From Planctomyces sp. SH-PL62 (GTDB lineage: Bacteria; Planctomycetota; Planctomycetia; Planctomycetales; Planctomycetaceae), in NCBI GenBank assembly GCA_945893045.1, contig CAMDEA010000019.1, positions 1 through 64,000 of the forward strand: 64,000 bases of DNA. Direction: 5' to 3'. Below, piece by piece: positions 9,687 through 19,109 of the stretch. Under the pieces are notes generated by a model. The model did no database searches, was not told the DNA's origin, and saw only the letters and a program-made list of their open reading frames with translations. Position 1 is the stretch's first letter, and every line of letters starts with the position of its first letter. The position numbers and the translations under genes are program-made.

Positions 9687-11144
9687 ATGGACGCGAAAGT
9701 GAAGCCTCCTGTCACTGGTAAGCAGCGGGCAGTCAAGATTTCGTTCGGCTATCACCATCGTCGTGATGACCTGAGCCGCTGGAAGTCCAAATTGTCTTTG
9801 TTCGCGATCGTGTTCACTCCGGTCGTTTGGTTGTGCTGGAGCCTGCTGGCCAGGGAGCAAGGGAACGCTCCGTACTCGCACGGCCCCGTGGCCATCGTTC
9901 ACGCCACGTGGGAAAATAAATGCGAAGCGTGTCACATAGACTTCGCGCCCATTCGAGACGACACTTGGGGGGCGTCATTGCTCAACAAGTGGAATCCGCA
10001 GCCGCGCCCTTGGGATAAGCTTGCGGATGAGAAGTGCGAGAAATGTCATCCTGGTCCCGATCACCATTTTCGACAGATCCCCGGAGAAGTGCCGAGCTGT
10101 GCCAGTTGCCATCGCGAACACAACGGACAACTCGCGTCGCTCTTGCGGATGGACGATCAGACTTGCACGGTGTGCCACAACGGTCTCGCATCGCACTTGA
10201 AAGTCGCCAATCCCGACCCGTTCAAGGACGTGACTCGGTTTGATCTGATTCACCCAGAGTTTCGCTCGTTGAAGAGTGATCCAGGGACCATCAAGTTCAC
10301 ACACGGCCGCCATCTGACGCAGGGACTGAAAAGTGACAAACCGGGCGACAAAGTCTCCCTCTCTCTGGCAGATTTGAGCGAGGAGGATCGCGAGCAATAC
10401 CGACGCCCCGGCCAAAAGGATGCGGATTTGGTGCAGTTGGATTGTGCGTCATGCCACCAACCGAATTCCGCCAGACAATATATGACGCCGGTGACTTTCG
10501 ATGAGAATTGCCGCGCATGTCACGCTTTGACGTTCGAGCCTGGATCGAAGACCAAGTTGGTTCCTCACGGTTTGTCGCCAGTTGCGATCCGCGAGATCGT
10601 CGAAGGGCACTACCTGGGCGAATATGTGAAGGAGCACCCCAGTCTGCTGCAGAAGAAAATCGAACGACTACCGGTGCCAAGCTTGACTCAGCCCGCATCC
10701 GATTCGGTCGAGGCCAAAGAGTGGGTCAAGGATAAAGTGAGTCGGGCGGAGCGGCATCTGCTGACTGTCTGTGGGCACTGTCACCAAGATGCAGCACCGG
10801 GCGAACCGCATCTGGTGCCCGTCAAGAAAGCCAACATTCCGCAAGTCTGGTTGCAGCACGCGCGATTTGATCACAACTCGCATCGCAACGTCGATCCCAC
10901 GAAACCAGCCATCGAGCAATGCAATGTCTGTCACGGAAAAGCGACGACGTCGATGAGCAGTCAGGACGTGCTGATCTTGAATCGGGAGAAGTGCCTTGAG
11001 TGCCACGGGCCATTGAGTGCTGATGGCAAACGCGGCGGCGCGCGATCCGATTGTGTTGAGTGCCATCGTTATCACGGAGCCGACCGTTCGATGCATGCCG
11101 CGAATCCACTCATCGGCCATGGTGCGCCGGAGGCGAAACCATGA
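9687..11144 (+). CDS. Membrane-anchored decaheme cytochrome c
   Basis: 485 residues. One TM helix near residues 36-55 (LSLFAIVFTPVVWLCWSLL) anchors the protein, with the rest outside the cytoplasm. I count ten CxxCH heme c sites: CEACH, CEKCH, CASCH, CTVCH, CASCH, CRACH, CGHCH, CNVCH, CLECH and CVECH. The spacing resembles the cytochrome c3/multiheme superfamily used as electron wires. The stop codon overlaps the start of the pentaheme gene (ATGA), indicating translational coupling. Partner and direction of electron flow are not determined by sequence; neighbours point to an NADH-linked chain. Confidence 0.9.
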   Translation: MDAKVKPPVTGKQRAVKISFGYHHRRDDLSRWKSKLSLFAIVFTPVVWLCWSLLAREQGNAPYSHGPVAIVHATWENKCEACHIDFAPIRDDTWGASLLNKWNPQPRPWDKLADEKCEKCHPGPDHHFRQIPGEVPSCASCHREHNGQLASLLRMDDQTCTVCHNGLASHLKVANPDPFKDVTRFDLIHPEFRSLKSDPGTIKFTHGRHLTQGLKSDKPGDKVSLSLADLSEEDREQYRRPGQKDADLVQLDCASCHQPNSARQYMTPVTFDENCRACHALTFEPGSKTKLVPHGLSPVAIREIVEGHYLGEYVKEHPSLLQKKIERLPVPSLTQPASDSVEAKEWVKDKVSRAERHLLTVCGHCHQDAAPGEPHLVPVKKANIPQVWLQHARFDHNSHRNVDPTKPAIEQCNVCHGKATTSMSSQDVLILNREKCLECHGPLSADGKRGGARSDCVECHRYHGADRSMHAANPLIGHGAPEAKP

Positions 11145-12565
11145 CATTCACCGCCGTCTTCTTGACCGCGATCTTGATGCCGGCGGCGGAGCCCTCGGTG
11201 GCTCAAGCGGCGACTCAGGTTTCGTTGGGAATGAATTCCTGCACCGCCTCGGCCTGCCACGGCGGCTCGGTGGCGGCGACAGGGAAGCAGCGGGAATGGA
11301 ACAGCTCTTACACCGTTTGGGCAACCAAGGATCCTCACGCCGATGCCTACGCGGTGCTGCTGGGTGACCGATCTCAAAGAATCGTGGCCCGGCTCGTCTT
11401 CCCTGAAAAAGTCGATCCCCAAAACAATCCCAAAGAATATCGGTCGTTTCTGGAGAAGCGATGTGCGACGTGTCATGCAACCATCGGCGAAGGCCGGCCG
11501 TCGTCTGATGGCTTCGCGGAAGATGGCGTGAGCTGCGCGTCGTGTCACGGCGTCGCGGGAGAATGGCTCGGAGACAAACATGCGGGGCGAAAGGCCGGCC
11601 AAATGAAGGTGACCCAGCAGCTCGCACCGCGAGCCAAGGTCTGCGTTGTGTGCCATGTCGGATCGCCTGCTCAAAACGGCGAGCCGGCGCGAGAGGTCAA
11701 TCATGACCTGATCGCCGCAGGGCATCCGCGCCTCAACTTTGAATTCGCAGCCTACCTGAGCAGCCTGCCGGCTCACTGGGATTTGGAGAAGGATCGCCAT
11801 CGGGTGCGCCAGCCTGAAGGTGTCAGAAAGCCGCAAGCCAATTTCGCCGCTGAGGCGTGGTTGACTGGTCAATTCGTCGCAGCCAACGCCGCGCTGGAAT
11901 TGCTTGAAGCGCGTGCCAAAGCCGACGGCGGAGTGGACAAGGAACACACTTGGCCGGAGTTCTCAGAAATTAGTTGCTATTCCTGTCATCACGAATTGCG
12001 GTCGAAGAGTTATCGTCAGAAATTGTTTCAGCGTGAAACACCAGCGAATCGTCGATCGCCGATTGGATCGTTGGTATGGGGGACTTGGTATTCCCCAATG
12101 CCTCGACAAGCATTACTGCTCCAACAGCCTGCAGTCGCGAATGACGAAGACGCATGGCATCAGCTTGAAAGAGCGATGAGTGCGATTCATCCTGATTCTA
12201 AGAACGTTCTGTTGCTCACGACCGCATTGCGTCAGAAACTCGCGCCGCCTGCCAATCCTCTGCAAACCGTCGAGCGTCTGGTGAAGAATTTGTCGGCTCT
12301 CCGAGGTGACTGGGACGAAGTGGCCCAATGGTATTTGGCCGCCACCGCGTGGCATCAGGCGCTGCGGGAAGAGCATGCGGAAAATCAGAAACAGGGAGAC
12401 CCAGCGAAGATCGGCGAACGCGAGGCGGCGCTTCGTGAAAGCCAATCCACGCTGGAGAAAATCCGCGGGCATCTTGAATCACCACTGGATTTCGACCCGA
12501 CTGGCGAGAAGTTTCAGGATGCGGTCAAACTCCTGCTGCAACAAATGGCAAGACTAGAGGGGTAG
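11141..12565 (+). CDS. Secreted pentaheme cytochrome c (cytochrome c554-like)
   Basis: 474 residues from the ATG at 11141, chosen because it overlaps the upstream stop by 4 nt and is followed directly by a signal peptide (FTAVFLTAILMPAAEPSVAQA). Heme sites are CTASACH (an unusual CX4CH), CATCH, CASCH, CVVCH and CYSCH. The order and the phrase SCHGVAGEWLGDKH resemble cytochrome c554/NrfB-like electron carriers. The C-terminal third lacks heme motifs and is helical. It follows the decaheme protein and precedes the NADH-oxidising subunit by 6 nt, so it is probably the periplasmic partner of the same chain. Confidence 0.85.
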   Translation: MTFTAVFLTAILMPAAEPSVAQAATQVSLGMNSCTASACHGGSVAATGKQREWNSSYTVWATKDPHADAYAVLLGDRSQRIVARLVFPEKVDPQNNPKEYRSFLEKRCATCHATIGEGRPSSDGFAEDGVSCASCHGVAGEWLGDKHAGRKAGQMKVTQQLAPRAKVCVVCHVGSPAQNGEPAREVNHDLIAAGHPRLNFEFAAYLSSLPAHWDLEKDRHRVRQPEGVRKPQANFAAEAWLTGQFVAANAALELLEARAKADGGVDKEHTWPEFSEISCYSCHHELRSKSYRQKLFQRETPANRRSPIGSLVWGTWYSPMPRQALLLQQPAVANDEDAWHQLERAMSAIHPDSKNVLLLTTALRQKLAPPANPLQTVERLVKNLSALRGDWDEVAQWYLAATAWHQALREEHAENQKQGDPAKIGEREAALRESQSTLEKIRGHLESPLDFDPTGEKFQDAVKLLLQQMARLEG

Positions 12566-12571
12566 CTGCCA

Positions 12572-14326
12572 ATGATCGTTCAAGCATTGCAAGACATCCA
12601 ACACCGACATGGCTTTCTGCCAACCGACGAGTTGCGATCGTTGTCGAAGCGCACGGGAACGCCACTGTATCGCCTGCATGAGGTGGCCAGCTTTTTCCCG
12701 CACTTTCGGCGCGACGCACCGCCGCAGTTCGAAGTCAAAGTCTGCCGCGACATGGCCTGTCATTTGCGCGGATCAGACGGAGTGCTTAAGCGATTGGAGT
12801 CCTTCGCGCAGGGGTTTGATAAGAAGCAGTTGCACGTTGAGGGTGTCTCCTGTTTGGGCCGCTGTGATCGAGCACCGATTGCGACCGTCGTGACAGGTCA
12901 CCATCCGCGAAATTACGTGCAGCGATCTGCGGAAGAACTCTGCGCGATCATTCAACAAACCATGGCAGGTTCGCCGCCGACACCAAACACGGACGCGTCA
13001 TTCCCCGACCAGTCACCGACCTGGCAAATCGACGTCTACCAGGGCCAGCCGAAGTATTCCGCCGTCCGGAGATTCATCGATAGTCCGGATCGAACTGCGG
13101 AGAGGACTCGGATCATCAAGGCGTTGGAATCTGCCGGCTTGATTGGTATGGGTGGTGCCGGCGGCCGAACCTTCAAAAAGTGGTCGGAAGTTCTCGAGGC
13201 CGCAGGCGATGAGAAATATGTCGTCATCAACGGTGACGAAAGCGAGCCGGGCACGTTTAAGGATCGGGAACTGCTGCTGAGGACGCCGTGGTTGGTTCTG
13301 GAAGGAATCATTCTCGGCGGCTTAGTCGTCGGAGCGAAGCACGGCTACATCTACATCCGACACGAATATGAAGAGCAAATCGAGGTGATGGAGCAGACGA
13401 TTAAGGAGGCGGAGGAGCTCGGTTTCTGCGGCAAGAACATTCTCGGCTCGGACGTGTCGTTCCCGGTTGAGGTGTTCGTCAGCCCGGGCGGCTACATCTG
13501 CGGCGAGCAGACTGCGCTGATCGAAGCGATGCAAGATAAACGTGCCGAGCCGCGGAATCGGCCGCCCGAACTGCAAACGAACGGACTGTGGGACAAGCCG
13601 ACACTGCTGAACAATGTGGAAACGATGGCCTGGGTTCCCGCAGTCGTGCTGTTGGAGGAAGGCAAATGGTACGCCTCGCAGGGGACAGGGGGCGGTGCGG
13701 GGCGAGGGCGGCGGTTCTTTTCGATTAGCGGCGACCTCAATCGGCCCGGCGCTTATGAAGTGCCCAGCGGCATCACTCTGCGGCAACTCATTGTCGACTT
13801 CTGCGGTGGCATGAAAGACGGGCAGGATCTCAAAGCATTCGCTCCATCGGGACCGTCGGGCGGGTTCTTGCCGGCGAAGCTGCCTGTCAAACACTTGCCT
13901 TCGAAATTCGTCAAAGAGAAGTTGCCAGCCGACGCGACGCACTTCGATATCTTGGATTTGGAGCTCGATACCAACATCTTCCGCGACCTGCGATTGATGC
14001 TCGGCGGCGGAATGGTTGTTTATGGCGAGAAGGCCGACATGGTTGAGCAGGCTCTGAGTTGTCAGAAGTTCTATCGCAATGAGTCGTGTGGCAAGTGCGT
14101 TCCCTGCCGGATCGGTTCTCAAAAACTGGTCGAGATCGGCACCGACTTGCATCAGAAAAAGTACACGGCAGAGACATTGAAAGCCGAACGTGAATCGATC
14201 AAGGAATTGGGCGAAACAATGGTGCTCACCGCGATCTGCGGTCTGGGCACGGTCGCTCCCAATCCACTGACCTCAGTTTTGGAACATTTCCCCGCTGACG
14301 TGGAAAGGTATCTCAATGGCCGATAA
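12572..14326 (+). CDS. NuoE-NuoF fusion: NADH-binding flavin/iron-sulfur subunit
   Basis: 584 residues. Residues 1-110 form an NuoE-type thioredoxin-like domain with the four [2Fe-2S] Cys at about 58, 63, 94 and 98 (CRDMAC, CLGRC). From about residue 150 comes an NuoF domain with the FMN/NADH-site glycine loop GMGGAGGRTFKKW, the ENGDESEPGT-type segment (VINGDESEPGTFKDRE), GYICGEQTALIEAMQ, and the N3 [4Fe-4S] motif ESCGKCVPCR near 505 plus a fourth Cys in AICGLG near 555. Such fusions act as NADH diaphorase modules in hydrogenases, formate dehydrogenases and complex I-like enzymes; here no hydrogenase or molybdopterin subunit is adjacent. It overlaps the next gene by 11 nt. Confidence 0.9.
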   Translation: MIVQALQDIQHRHGFLPTDELRSLSKRTGTPLYRLHEVASFFPHFRRDAPPQFEVKVCRDMACHLRGSDGVLKRLESFAQGFDKKQLHVEGVSCLGRCDRAPIATVVTGHHPRNYVQRSAEELCAIIQQTMAGSPPTPNTDASFPDQSPTWQIDVYQGQPKYSAVRRFIDSPDRTAERTRIIKALESAGLIGMGGAGGRTFKKWSEVLEAAGDEKYVVINGDESEPGTFKDRELLLRTPWLVLEGIILGGLVVGAKHGYIYIRHEYEEQIEVMEQTIKEAEELGFCGKNILGSDVSFPVEVFVSPGGYICGEQTALIEAMQDKRAEPRNRPPELQTNGLWDKPTLLNNVETMAWVPAVVLLEEGKWYASQGTGGGAGRGRRFFSISGDLNRPGAYEVPSGITLRQLIVDFCGGMKDGQDLKAFAPSGPSGGFLPAKLPVKHLPSKFVKEKLPADATHFDILDLELDTNIFRDLRLMLGGGMVVYGEKADMVEQALSCQKFYRNESCGKCVPCRIGSQKLVEIGTDLHQKKYTAETLKAERESIKELGETMVLTAICGLGTVAPNPLTSVLEHFPADVERYLNGR

Positions 14327-16817
14327 CGCGTATGAGGACGCGACATCCCAACTCTGGGAAGTCGAAGGTCTGTTTGCCCGCGACGTGGATGGCCAGTTGA
14401 TTCGAGTGGTTTCGGCCACGGAAAAAGACTACGCCAAAGATGTGACTCTGACGATCGACGGCCAGTCCGTGACGGTCAAGAAGGCCGTTCCGACGACCGA
14501 TTCCCAGGGCAACGTCGTGATTGACCAGGAAGGCAAGACCATCCCGCGCAGCACGACGATTTATGACGCTGCGGCCAAGCTGTTCGTGAAGAAGCCGGGC
14601 GATGTGAATCCGATTCCGGTTCTGTGCCATCAGGAGCACATGAATCCGGCGGGAGTCTGCCGCATTTGCGTGGTGGAGGTCTTCCGTACCACCGGCGGAA
14701 AACGGCGATCAGGCGGTAAACTCTTGCCGTCTTGTGCCCATCGCGCCGAGCCGGACATGGAAGTGCATACGCTGGAGTCGACCAATGAAGAGGCTCGCAA
14801 GCGTGTGCAGCGAAGCGTCAAAGTGTTGACGGAATTGTTGGCCTCAGACCATCTCCGCCCCAAGCAGGACGGTGCTCCGGGACGGGATAAAGATACGCCC
14901 AACGAACTGGAATCTCTCGTCCAGCGGGTGGGAGCCAATCCCACTCGGTTTACCTCCCACAGCCCAGTCGATCGAGGACGCGATAACTCTTCGACGCTGA
15001 TCTCGGTGGACCACAATTCTTGCATCCTCTGCAACCGCTGCATTCGAGCCTGCGACGAGATCAAGAAGAACTTTGTCATCGGCCGAGCCGGCAAGGGCTA
15101 CACGGCAAAGATCGCATTCGATCTCAACGACCCGATGGAGGATTCGAGTTGCGTGTCGTGTGGCGAGTGCATGGTTTCCTGCCCGACCGATGCGCTGACG
15201 TTCCGCAGACCGGTCGTCTCGGACTGGTGGCGCGATCTGGTCGAGAAGCCGGAGTACACCGCCATCTCGCCGCAGGAGCTGAGGCAGCACCCGCTGTTTG
15301 CCGGTGTTCCGTACAAATTCCTGCAATGGAATTCGGCTTCGGTCGTGCGTCGAAAAACCAAAAAAGGGGACGTCCTCTGCCGGCAGGGAGACTACGGTGC
15401 GACGGCGTTCATTCTCAACGCAGGAGAATTTGGCGTGTATATCGGCACGCCGCGTAAGACGGCCGACGAGGGACCGGTCGGCTTTTTCGGTCGTCTGTTT
15501 GGCCGTGGGACCAAACCAGCGAGCGGTGACACGGCTGACTACGGCACCCAAGTCAGCACAAGAACTCCCGAGCACCTCATCTTGGGTGAGATGACTTGCA
15601 TGAGCGATCACCCACGTACGGCGACTGTGGTCGCGATGGGTGACGGTGAAGTTCTAGAGATCCGGCGCAACGTGCTGTACGTCCTTCAGCGCAATCCGGC
15701 CGCGCGGGCCATGCTCGACCGCGTCTATCGCGAACGGGCCTTGCAGGATCACCTGCGAACGATCTCGTTCTTCCAGGATTTGACCAAAGAGGAACGCCAC
15801 GAGTGTGTCGAGTTCCTCCGCGACAAGGTGACGCTCTTGCGAGTCGATCCCGGCCAGAACATCTTCCGGCAAGGCGAAGCGGTGATTCAGAACGACGAGT
15901 TTGTCGGCCACTTCTACATGATTCGGCTCGGCTATGTGAAAGTCACTCAGACTCTGCATGGCACGGAGCGAGTGTTGGATTACATTGGTCCCAACCGCCA
16001 CTTCGGCGAAATCGCCCTGTTGTCGAAGATTCCCAATCTCATCGACCAACATGTTCCTGAGAGCTTGGTCGCCCGCCGCACCGCCACGTGTACTGCCCTG
16101 GACGACGTGGAACTGGTTCGCATTCGCGGCGAACACTTTTCAGAGCTGATCCTCCGCTTCGAGAAGCTGCGGAATAAGTTTGTCCAAATCTGCAAAAACC
16201 ACTTGGATCAAAATAAGCCGGTGAACCGCGAGATGGGACTGCCGATGGCGGGGTTCCTGGATCAAGGTTTGTTCAATGCCCAGACGTTGCTGGTCATGGA
16301 TCTGGAAAGCTGCACGCGGTGCGACGAATGTACGCGGGCGTGTAGCGACACGCATGGCGGCATCGTGCGACTGATCCGCGAGGGCCAGCGGATCGACAAA
16401 TTCCTGGTGGCAAGTTCGTGCCGCTCGTGCCAGGATCCGTACTGCTTGGTCGGCTGTCCGGTGGATTCCATTCACCGCAAAGGCTCGCTCGAAATCGTCA
16501 TCGACGACCACTGCATCGGTTGCGGTCAATGCGCCAAGAATTGTCCGTACGGCAACATCAACATGCACGGCTTTGACGTGATTCGGGAATACCCGCCCGA
16601 TTCCGGTTGCCAGCGGCCGGTCATACAACAAAAGGCAACCACTTGCGATTTGTGCCGGCAGGTCGTCGGAGCCAACTCAGAGGTCAGTTGCGTCTACTCC
16701 TGCCCGCATAACGCTGCTTTCCGCATGAGCGGTTCTGAGCTGCTCAAAATCGTCTCCGGCAAGGCTGACCTGCACGCCGACAAATCGACGCGCCAATTAC
16801 TTAGTCATCCCGTTTAA
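14316..16817 (+). CDS. NuoG-type iron-sulfur / double cyclic-nucleotide-binding / DmsB-type ferredoxin fusion
   Basis: 833 residues. The N-terminus has an NuoG/HydA-like [2Fe-2S] site (CHQEHMNPAGVCRIC, from about 104, with another Cys in LLPSCAHR), then two [4Fe-4S] motifs (CILCNRCIRAC near 237; CVSCGECMVSCP near 279). Residues of about 320-470 and 490-640 are two CRP-like cyclic-nucleotide-binding folds (KKGDVLCRQGDYGATAF; DPGQNIFRQGEAV...HFGEIALL). The C-terminal 170 residues carry four more [4Fe-4S] clusters in DmsB/HybA order: CTRCDECTRAC, CRSCQDPYCLVGC, CIGCGQCAKNC, and CDLC...CVYSC. It has no molybdopterin domain. I infer an electron-relay subunit gated by a cyclic nucleotide or similar ligand. 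It is the last gene of the operon. Confidence 0.88.
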   Translation: MADNAYEDATSQLWEVEGLFARDVDGQLIRVVSATEKDYAKDVTLTIDGQSVTVKKAVPTTDSQGNVVIDQEGKTIPRSTTIYDAAAKLFVKKPGDVNPIPVLCHQEHMNPAGVCRICVVEVFRTTGGKRRSGGKLLPSCAHRAEPDMEVHTLESTNEEARKRVQRSVKVLTELLASDHLRPKQDGAPGRDKDTPNELESLVQRVGANPTRFTSHSPVDRGRDNSSTLISVDHNSCILCNRCIRACDEIKKNFVIGRAGKGYTAKIAFDLNDPMEDSSCVSCGECMVSCPTDALTFRRPVVSDWWRDLVEKPEYTAISPQELRQHPLFAGVPYKFLQWNSASVVRRKTKKGDVLCRQGDYGATAFILNAGEFGVYIGTPRKTADEGPVGFFGRLFGRGTKPASGDTADYGTQVSTRTPEHLILGEMTCMSDHPRTATVVAMGDGEVLEIRRNVLYVLQRNPAARAMLDRVYRERALQDHLRTISFFQDLTKEERHECVEFLRDKVTLLRVDPGQNIFRQGEAVIQNDEFVGHFYMIRLGYVKVTQTLHGTERVLDYIGPNRHFGEIALLSKIPNLIDQHVPESLVARRTATCTALDDVELVRIRGEHFSELILRFEKLRNKFVQICKNHLDQNKPVNREMGLPMAGFLDQGLFNAQTLLVMDLESCTRCDECTRACSDTHGGIVRLIREGQRIDKFLVASSCRSCQDPYCLVGCPVDSIHRKGSLEIVIDDHCIGCGQCAKNCPYGNINMHGFDVIREYPPDSGCQRPVIQQKATTCDLCRQVVGANSEVSCVYSCPHNAAFRMSGSELLKIVSGKADLHADKSTRQLLSHPV

Positions 16818-17051
16818 CCCTAGTGCGCCGTCAAAGCTTGTTTTTGCGGGTTCGAATGCGAGTCGTGAAACGACTCGTCTTCGTAGCTCGGTCGTTCCAC
16901 GACTGAGATTCCGGATTGCGATCGAACCCCAAATTGAAGAGATGACAACGCACTCATTTGAGGCTTGTGGCGTTAGGGTTGCCAAGCGAGGAACCGTTGG
17001 ATCGCAGCGTCGAGGAGATCGACTTCAGCGTTTGGATTCGCCATCAAGAAT
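16818..17051. other. Intergenic region after the electron-transfer operon
   Basis: Holds the hairpin at 16860-16905 and no gene. The stretch just upstream of 17052 shows no strong ribosome binding site. Confidence 0.4.
16860..16905. repeat. Inverted-repeat doublet, GAGTCGT family
   Basis: Left arm 16860-16874 reads GAGTCGTGAAACGAC and is itself palindromic with the following CTC. Right arm 16891-16905 is its inverted copy with one or two mismatches. CTTCGTAGCTCG lies between the arms. Confidence 0.75.
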
Positions 17052-18008
17052 ATGCAACGCATCGCAATCACCGGCAGTTCCGGCTACTACGGTCGTAAGC
17101 TCATCGAGCATGTGCGGCGCGAGTCGCCTGACACGCAACTCTTAGGAATCGACGTCGTCCCGCCCAATGAAGTTGCCCCCCACGAGTTCGTCCAAGCCGA
17201 CATCCGCAGTCCCGGCGTCCGAACGGCGCTGGCGAACTTTCGGCCCGACACGATCGTCCATCTGGCATTCGTGGTGAACCCGATCCGCGACAACCGGCTG
17301 ATGAGCGACATCAACATCGGCGGCACGAACAATGTCTTCGAGGCTGTCCGCAGTCTGCGGCCACAACGCTTCTTGATGGCCTCCAGTGCGACGGCCTACG
17401 GCGCGTGGCCCGACAATCCCGTGCCCATTCACGAAGACTGGCGGCTCAAGCCGCGCGCGAACTTTCAATATGCCGCTGACAAGACCGCGATCGACCTGTC
17501 GATCAAGTCGCTCGCCGAGGAACTCCCGCACGTCGCGGTCTCGTGGACCCGGCCGGTCATCATCGGCGGCAAGGGGGTCAGCAACTACCTCAGCCGCTTC
17601 GTGCTCAATCTTCCATTCATTGTCTTGCCCGACGGCCAAGATGTCCCGCTGCACTTCGTTCACGAGGAGGACTGCGTCGCGGCGACGTGGATGATTCTCC
17701 AAAAAGACGCCCGAGGCCCCTTCAACATCGGTCCCCCGGATAGCGTTCTGTTGACACGACTCGCCGCCCTGACGAATCGCCGAACCGCGAAGCTCCCATT
17801 CTGGATGATGAAGCTGGCCACGACGATCTGGTGGGGTCTGCGTTTGCCAGTGTTCGACTTTCCCCCCAGCCTGCACGACTTCGCGCGCCACCCGTGGGTC
17901 GTTTCGCCAGCACGTCTGCAAAACGAACTCGGCTTCCAGTTCCGCTACACGTCCGAAGAAACACTGCTGGAGATGTGGGCGGAACATTGCCGGAAGAAAA
18001 GCGGCTGA
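17052..18008 (+). CDS. NAD-dependent epimerase/dehydratase (extended SDR)
   Basis: 318 residues. The Rossmann glycine motif is ITGSSGYYGRKL at residues 5-16; an SSATAYG segment carries the catalytic Ser, and the YAADK motif supplies Tyr/Lys. Length fits UDP-sugar epimerase-type extended SDRs. The ligand-binding C-terminal half is too divergent to name the sugar. The gene stands alone and converges with the small minus-strand gene at 18050. Confidence 0.85.
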   Translation: MQRIAITGSSGYYGRKLIEHVRRESPDTQLLGIDVVPPNEVAPHEFVQADIRSPGVRTALANFRPDTIVHLAFVVNPIRDNRLMSDINIGGTNNVFEAVRSLRPQRFLMASSATAYGAWPDNPVPIHEDWRLKPRANFQYAADKTAIDLSIKSLAEELPHVAVSWTRPVIIGGKGVSNYLSRFVLNLPFIVLPDGQDVPLHFVHEEDCVAATWMILQKDARGPFNIGPPDSVLLTRLAALTNRRTAKLPFWMMKLATTIWWGLRLPVFDFPPSLHDFARHPWVVSPARLQNELGFQFRYTSEETLLEMWAEHCRKKSG

Positions 18009-18049
18009 CAGGTATCGACGAACACCCACGTCGTCATCGCCAGCCTCGC

Positions 18050-18268
18050 TCAGTCCGTGGGCAATGGCTGGCCCAACTCGGCCGCTTCCAACTGACGCCA
18101 GTTGTGGACGAAGTCCACTCGGCCGGACGCCTGCTTCAACTCTTGCAGCCGACTACGTCGCAGAAACTCACGCGCCGCCAACGCGACCGCTTGAGCGTCA
18201 TTCGGCTCCTTCGTGATGTCCCTGATTTGAGCAATCTCTTCCTGAGTCAAATCCAAAGTCACGCCCAT
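18050..18268 (-). CDS. Small antitoxin-like protein, no toxin partner seen
   Basis: 72 residues from the ATG at 18268 (MGVTLDLTQEEIAQIRD). The strand-helix-helix arrangement and the segment AREFLRRSRLQELKQASGRVDF resemble VapB-type antitoxins that pair with PIN toxins. In such operons the toxin normally lies immediately downstream; here downstream sequence (below 18050) is the opposite-strand epimerase, so this is an orphan or a lone regulator. Family assignment rests on pattern only. Confidence 0.5.
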   Translation of the reverse strand: MGVTLDLTQEEIAQIRDITKEPNDAQAVALAAREFLRRSRLQELKQASGRVDFVHNWRQLEAAELGQPLPTD

Positions 18269-18464
18269 GGGTCGATGCCTCCTGCTTAGCCAGCGATTCG
18301 GTGGGGCAAGGTAATCGGAGGGAAGTCGAACGACGAGGTCAATTGGCGTGCATGACCCAACCGGTTGACACTCCAATTCCGACAAGAGATTCTTCAACCG
18401 TCAGCACGCGTGCTTCCAGCCAAGTTCCACCGCGTCGCGGCTGACTTCACTGCTAGGTGGCGAT

Positions 18465-19028
18465 GTGGCACACATGGAATCGCTTGGTAAGCGGTATCGA
18501 TTCTGGATCTTTTGTAGTGTCGTTCTATCCGCGGTGATCGGCGGCGTTCTCATGCTCTTGTGGCCGTATAACATTCGGAGCTTTCGCGGTGATGGAGGAA
18601 TTCAAGATACGGGGTTCTGGTCATACCCGCGTTACCACATCCGTTTTTCCGAGGTGCGGCTCGACAAGAATGGTGAATTTGGCTTCGCCTGTGACGGGTT
18701 ACCTCCAGTGCCCATGTCTTTCCAACTGAGCCTACGCGGCGACCACGAGTACGATGCTCTGAAACAACTTGAGACGCATGTTGAATTTCGCATGACGGAC
18801 GACCAAGGAACAGAGATCTGTCGGGCATCAGGACCGCTGAAAGAGTGGGTGCTACGGTGGGGAGGCTCACAAGACATTGGCGGATTCTGGCAGCCGACTG
18901 CCAGAGAATTCCAAGTCAAGCGGACCAGAAGCTACAAGCTTAAGCTGTCAATAAAAGACGCCGCCCCCGACTCGCCGGTAATTCTCGCTCGCCCCATACT
19001 TGAAGGCGGCGGGAATGAACTGCCGTGA
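18465..19028 (+). CDS. Hypothetical membrane-anchored protein
   Basis: 187 residues from a GTG at 18465; an ATG at 18474 is an equally good start. One N-terminal TM helix (FWIFCSVVLSAVIGGVLMLLW) is followed by about 150 residues predicted to be mostly beta. There are weak similarities to DUF5625-like proteins (FRMTDDQGTEICRASGPLKEWVLRW), which I cannot confirm. It is convergent with gatA downstream. No function is proposed. Confidence 0.6.
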   Translation: MAHMESLGKRYRFWIFCSVVLSAVIGGVLMLLWPYNIRSFRGDGGIQDTGFWSYPRYHIRFSEVRLDKNGEFGFACDGLPPVPMSFQLSLRGDHEYDALKQLETHVEFRMTDDQGTEICRASGPLKEWVLRWGGSQDIGGFWQPTAREFQVKRTRSYKLKLSIKDAAPDSPVILARPILEGGGNELP

Positions 19029-19109
19029 TCGAAGTCAAATCGCGCAGGCTCATGCTTGCCGCGGTATCGACACGACCGAAGAGCCACAGTCAAGCGCCTG
19101 CCATACGAC

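Noticed and set aside
13322-14152. Minus-strand frame of 276 codons
   Set aside because: Lies inside the NuoF coding region on the opposite strand.
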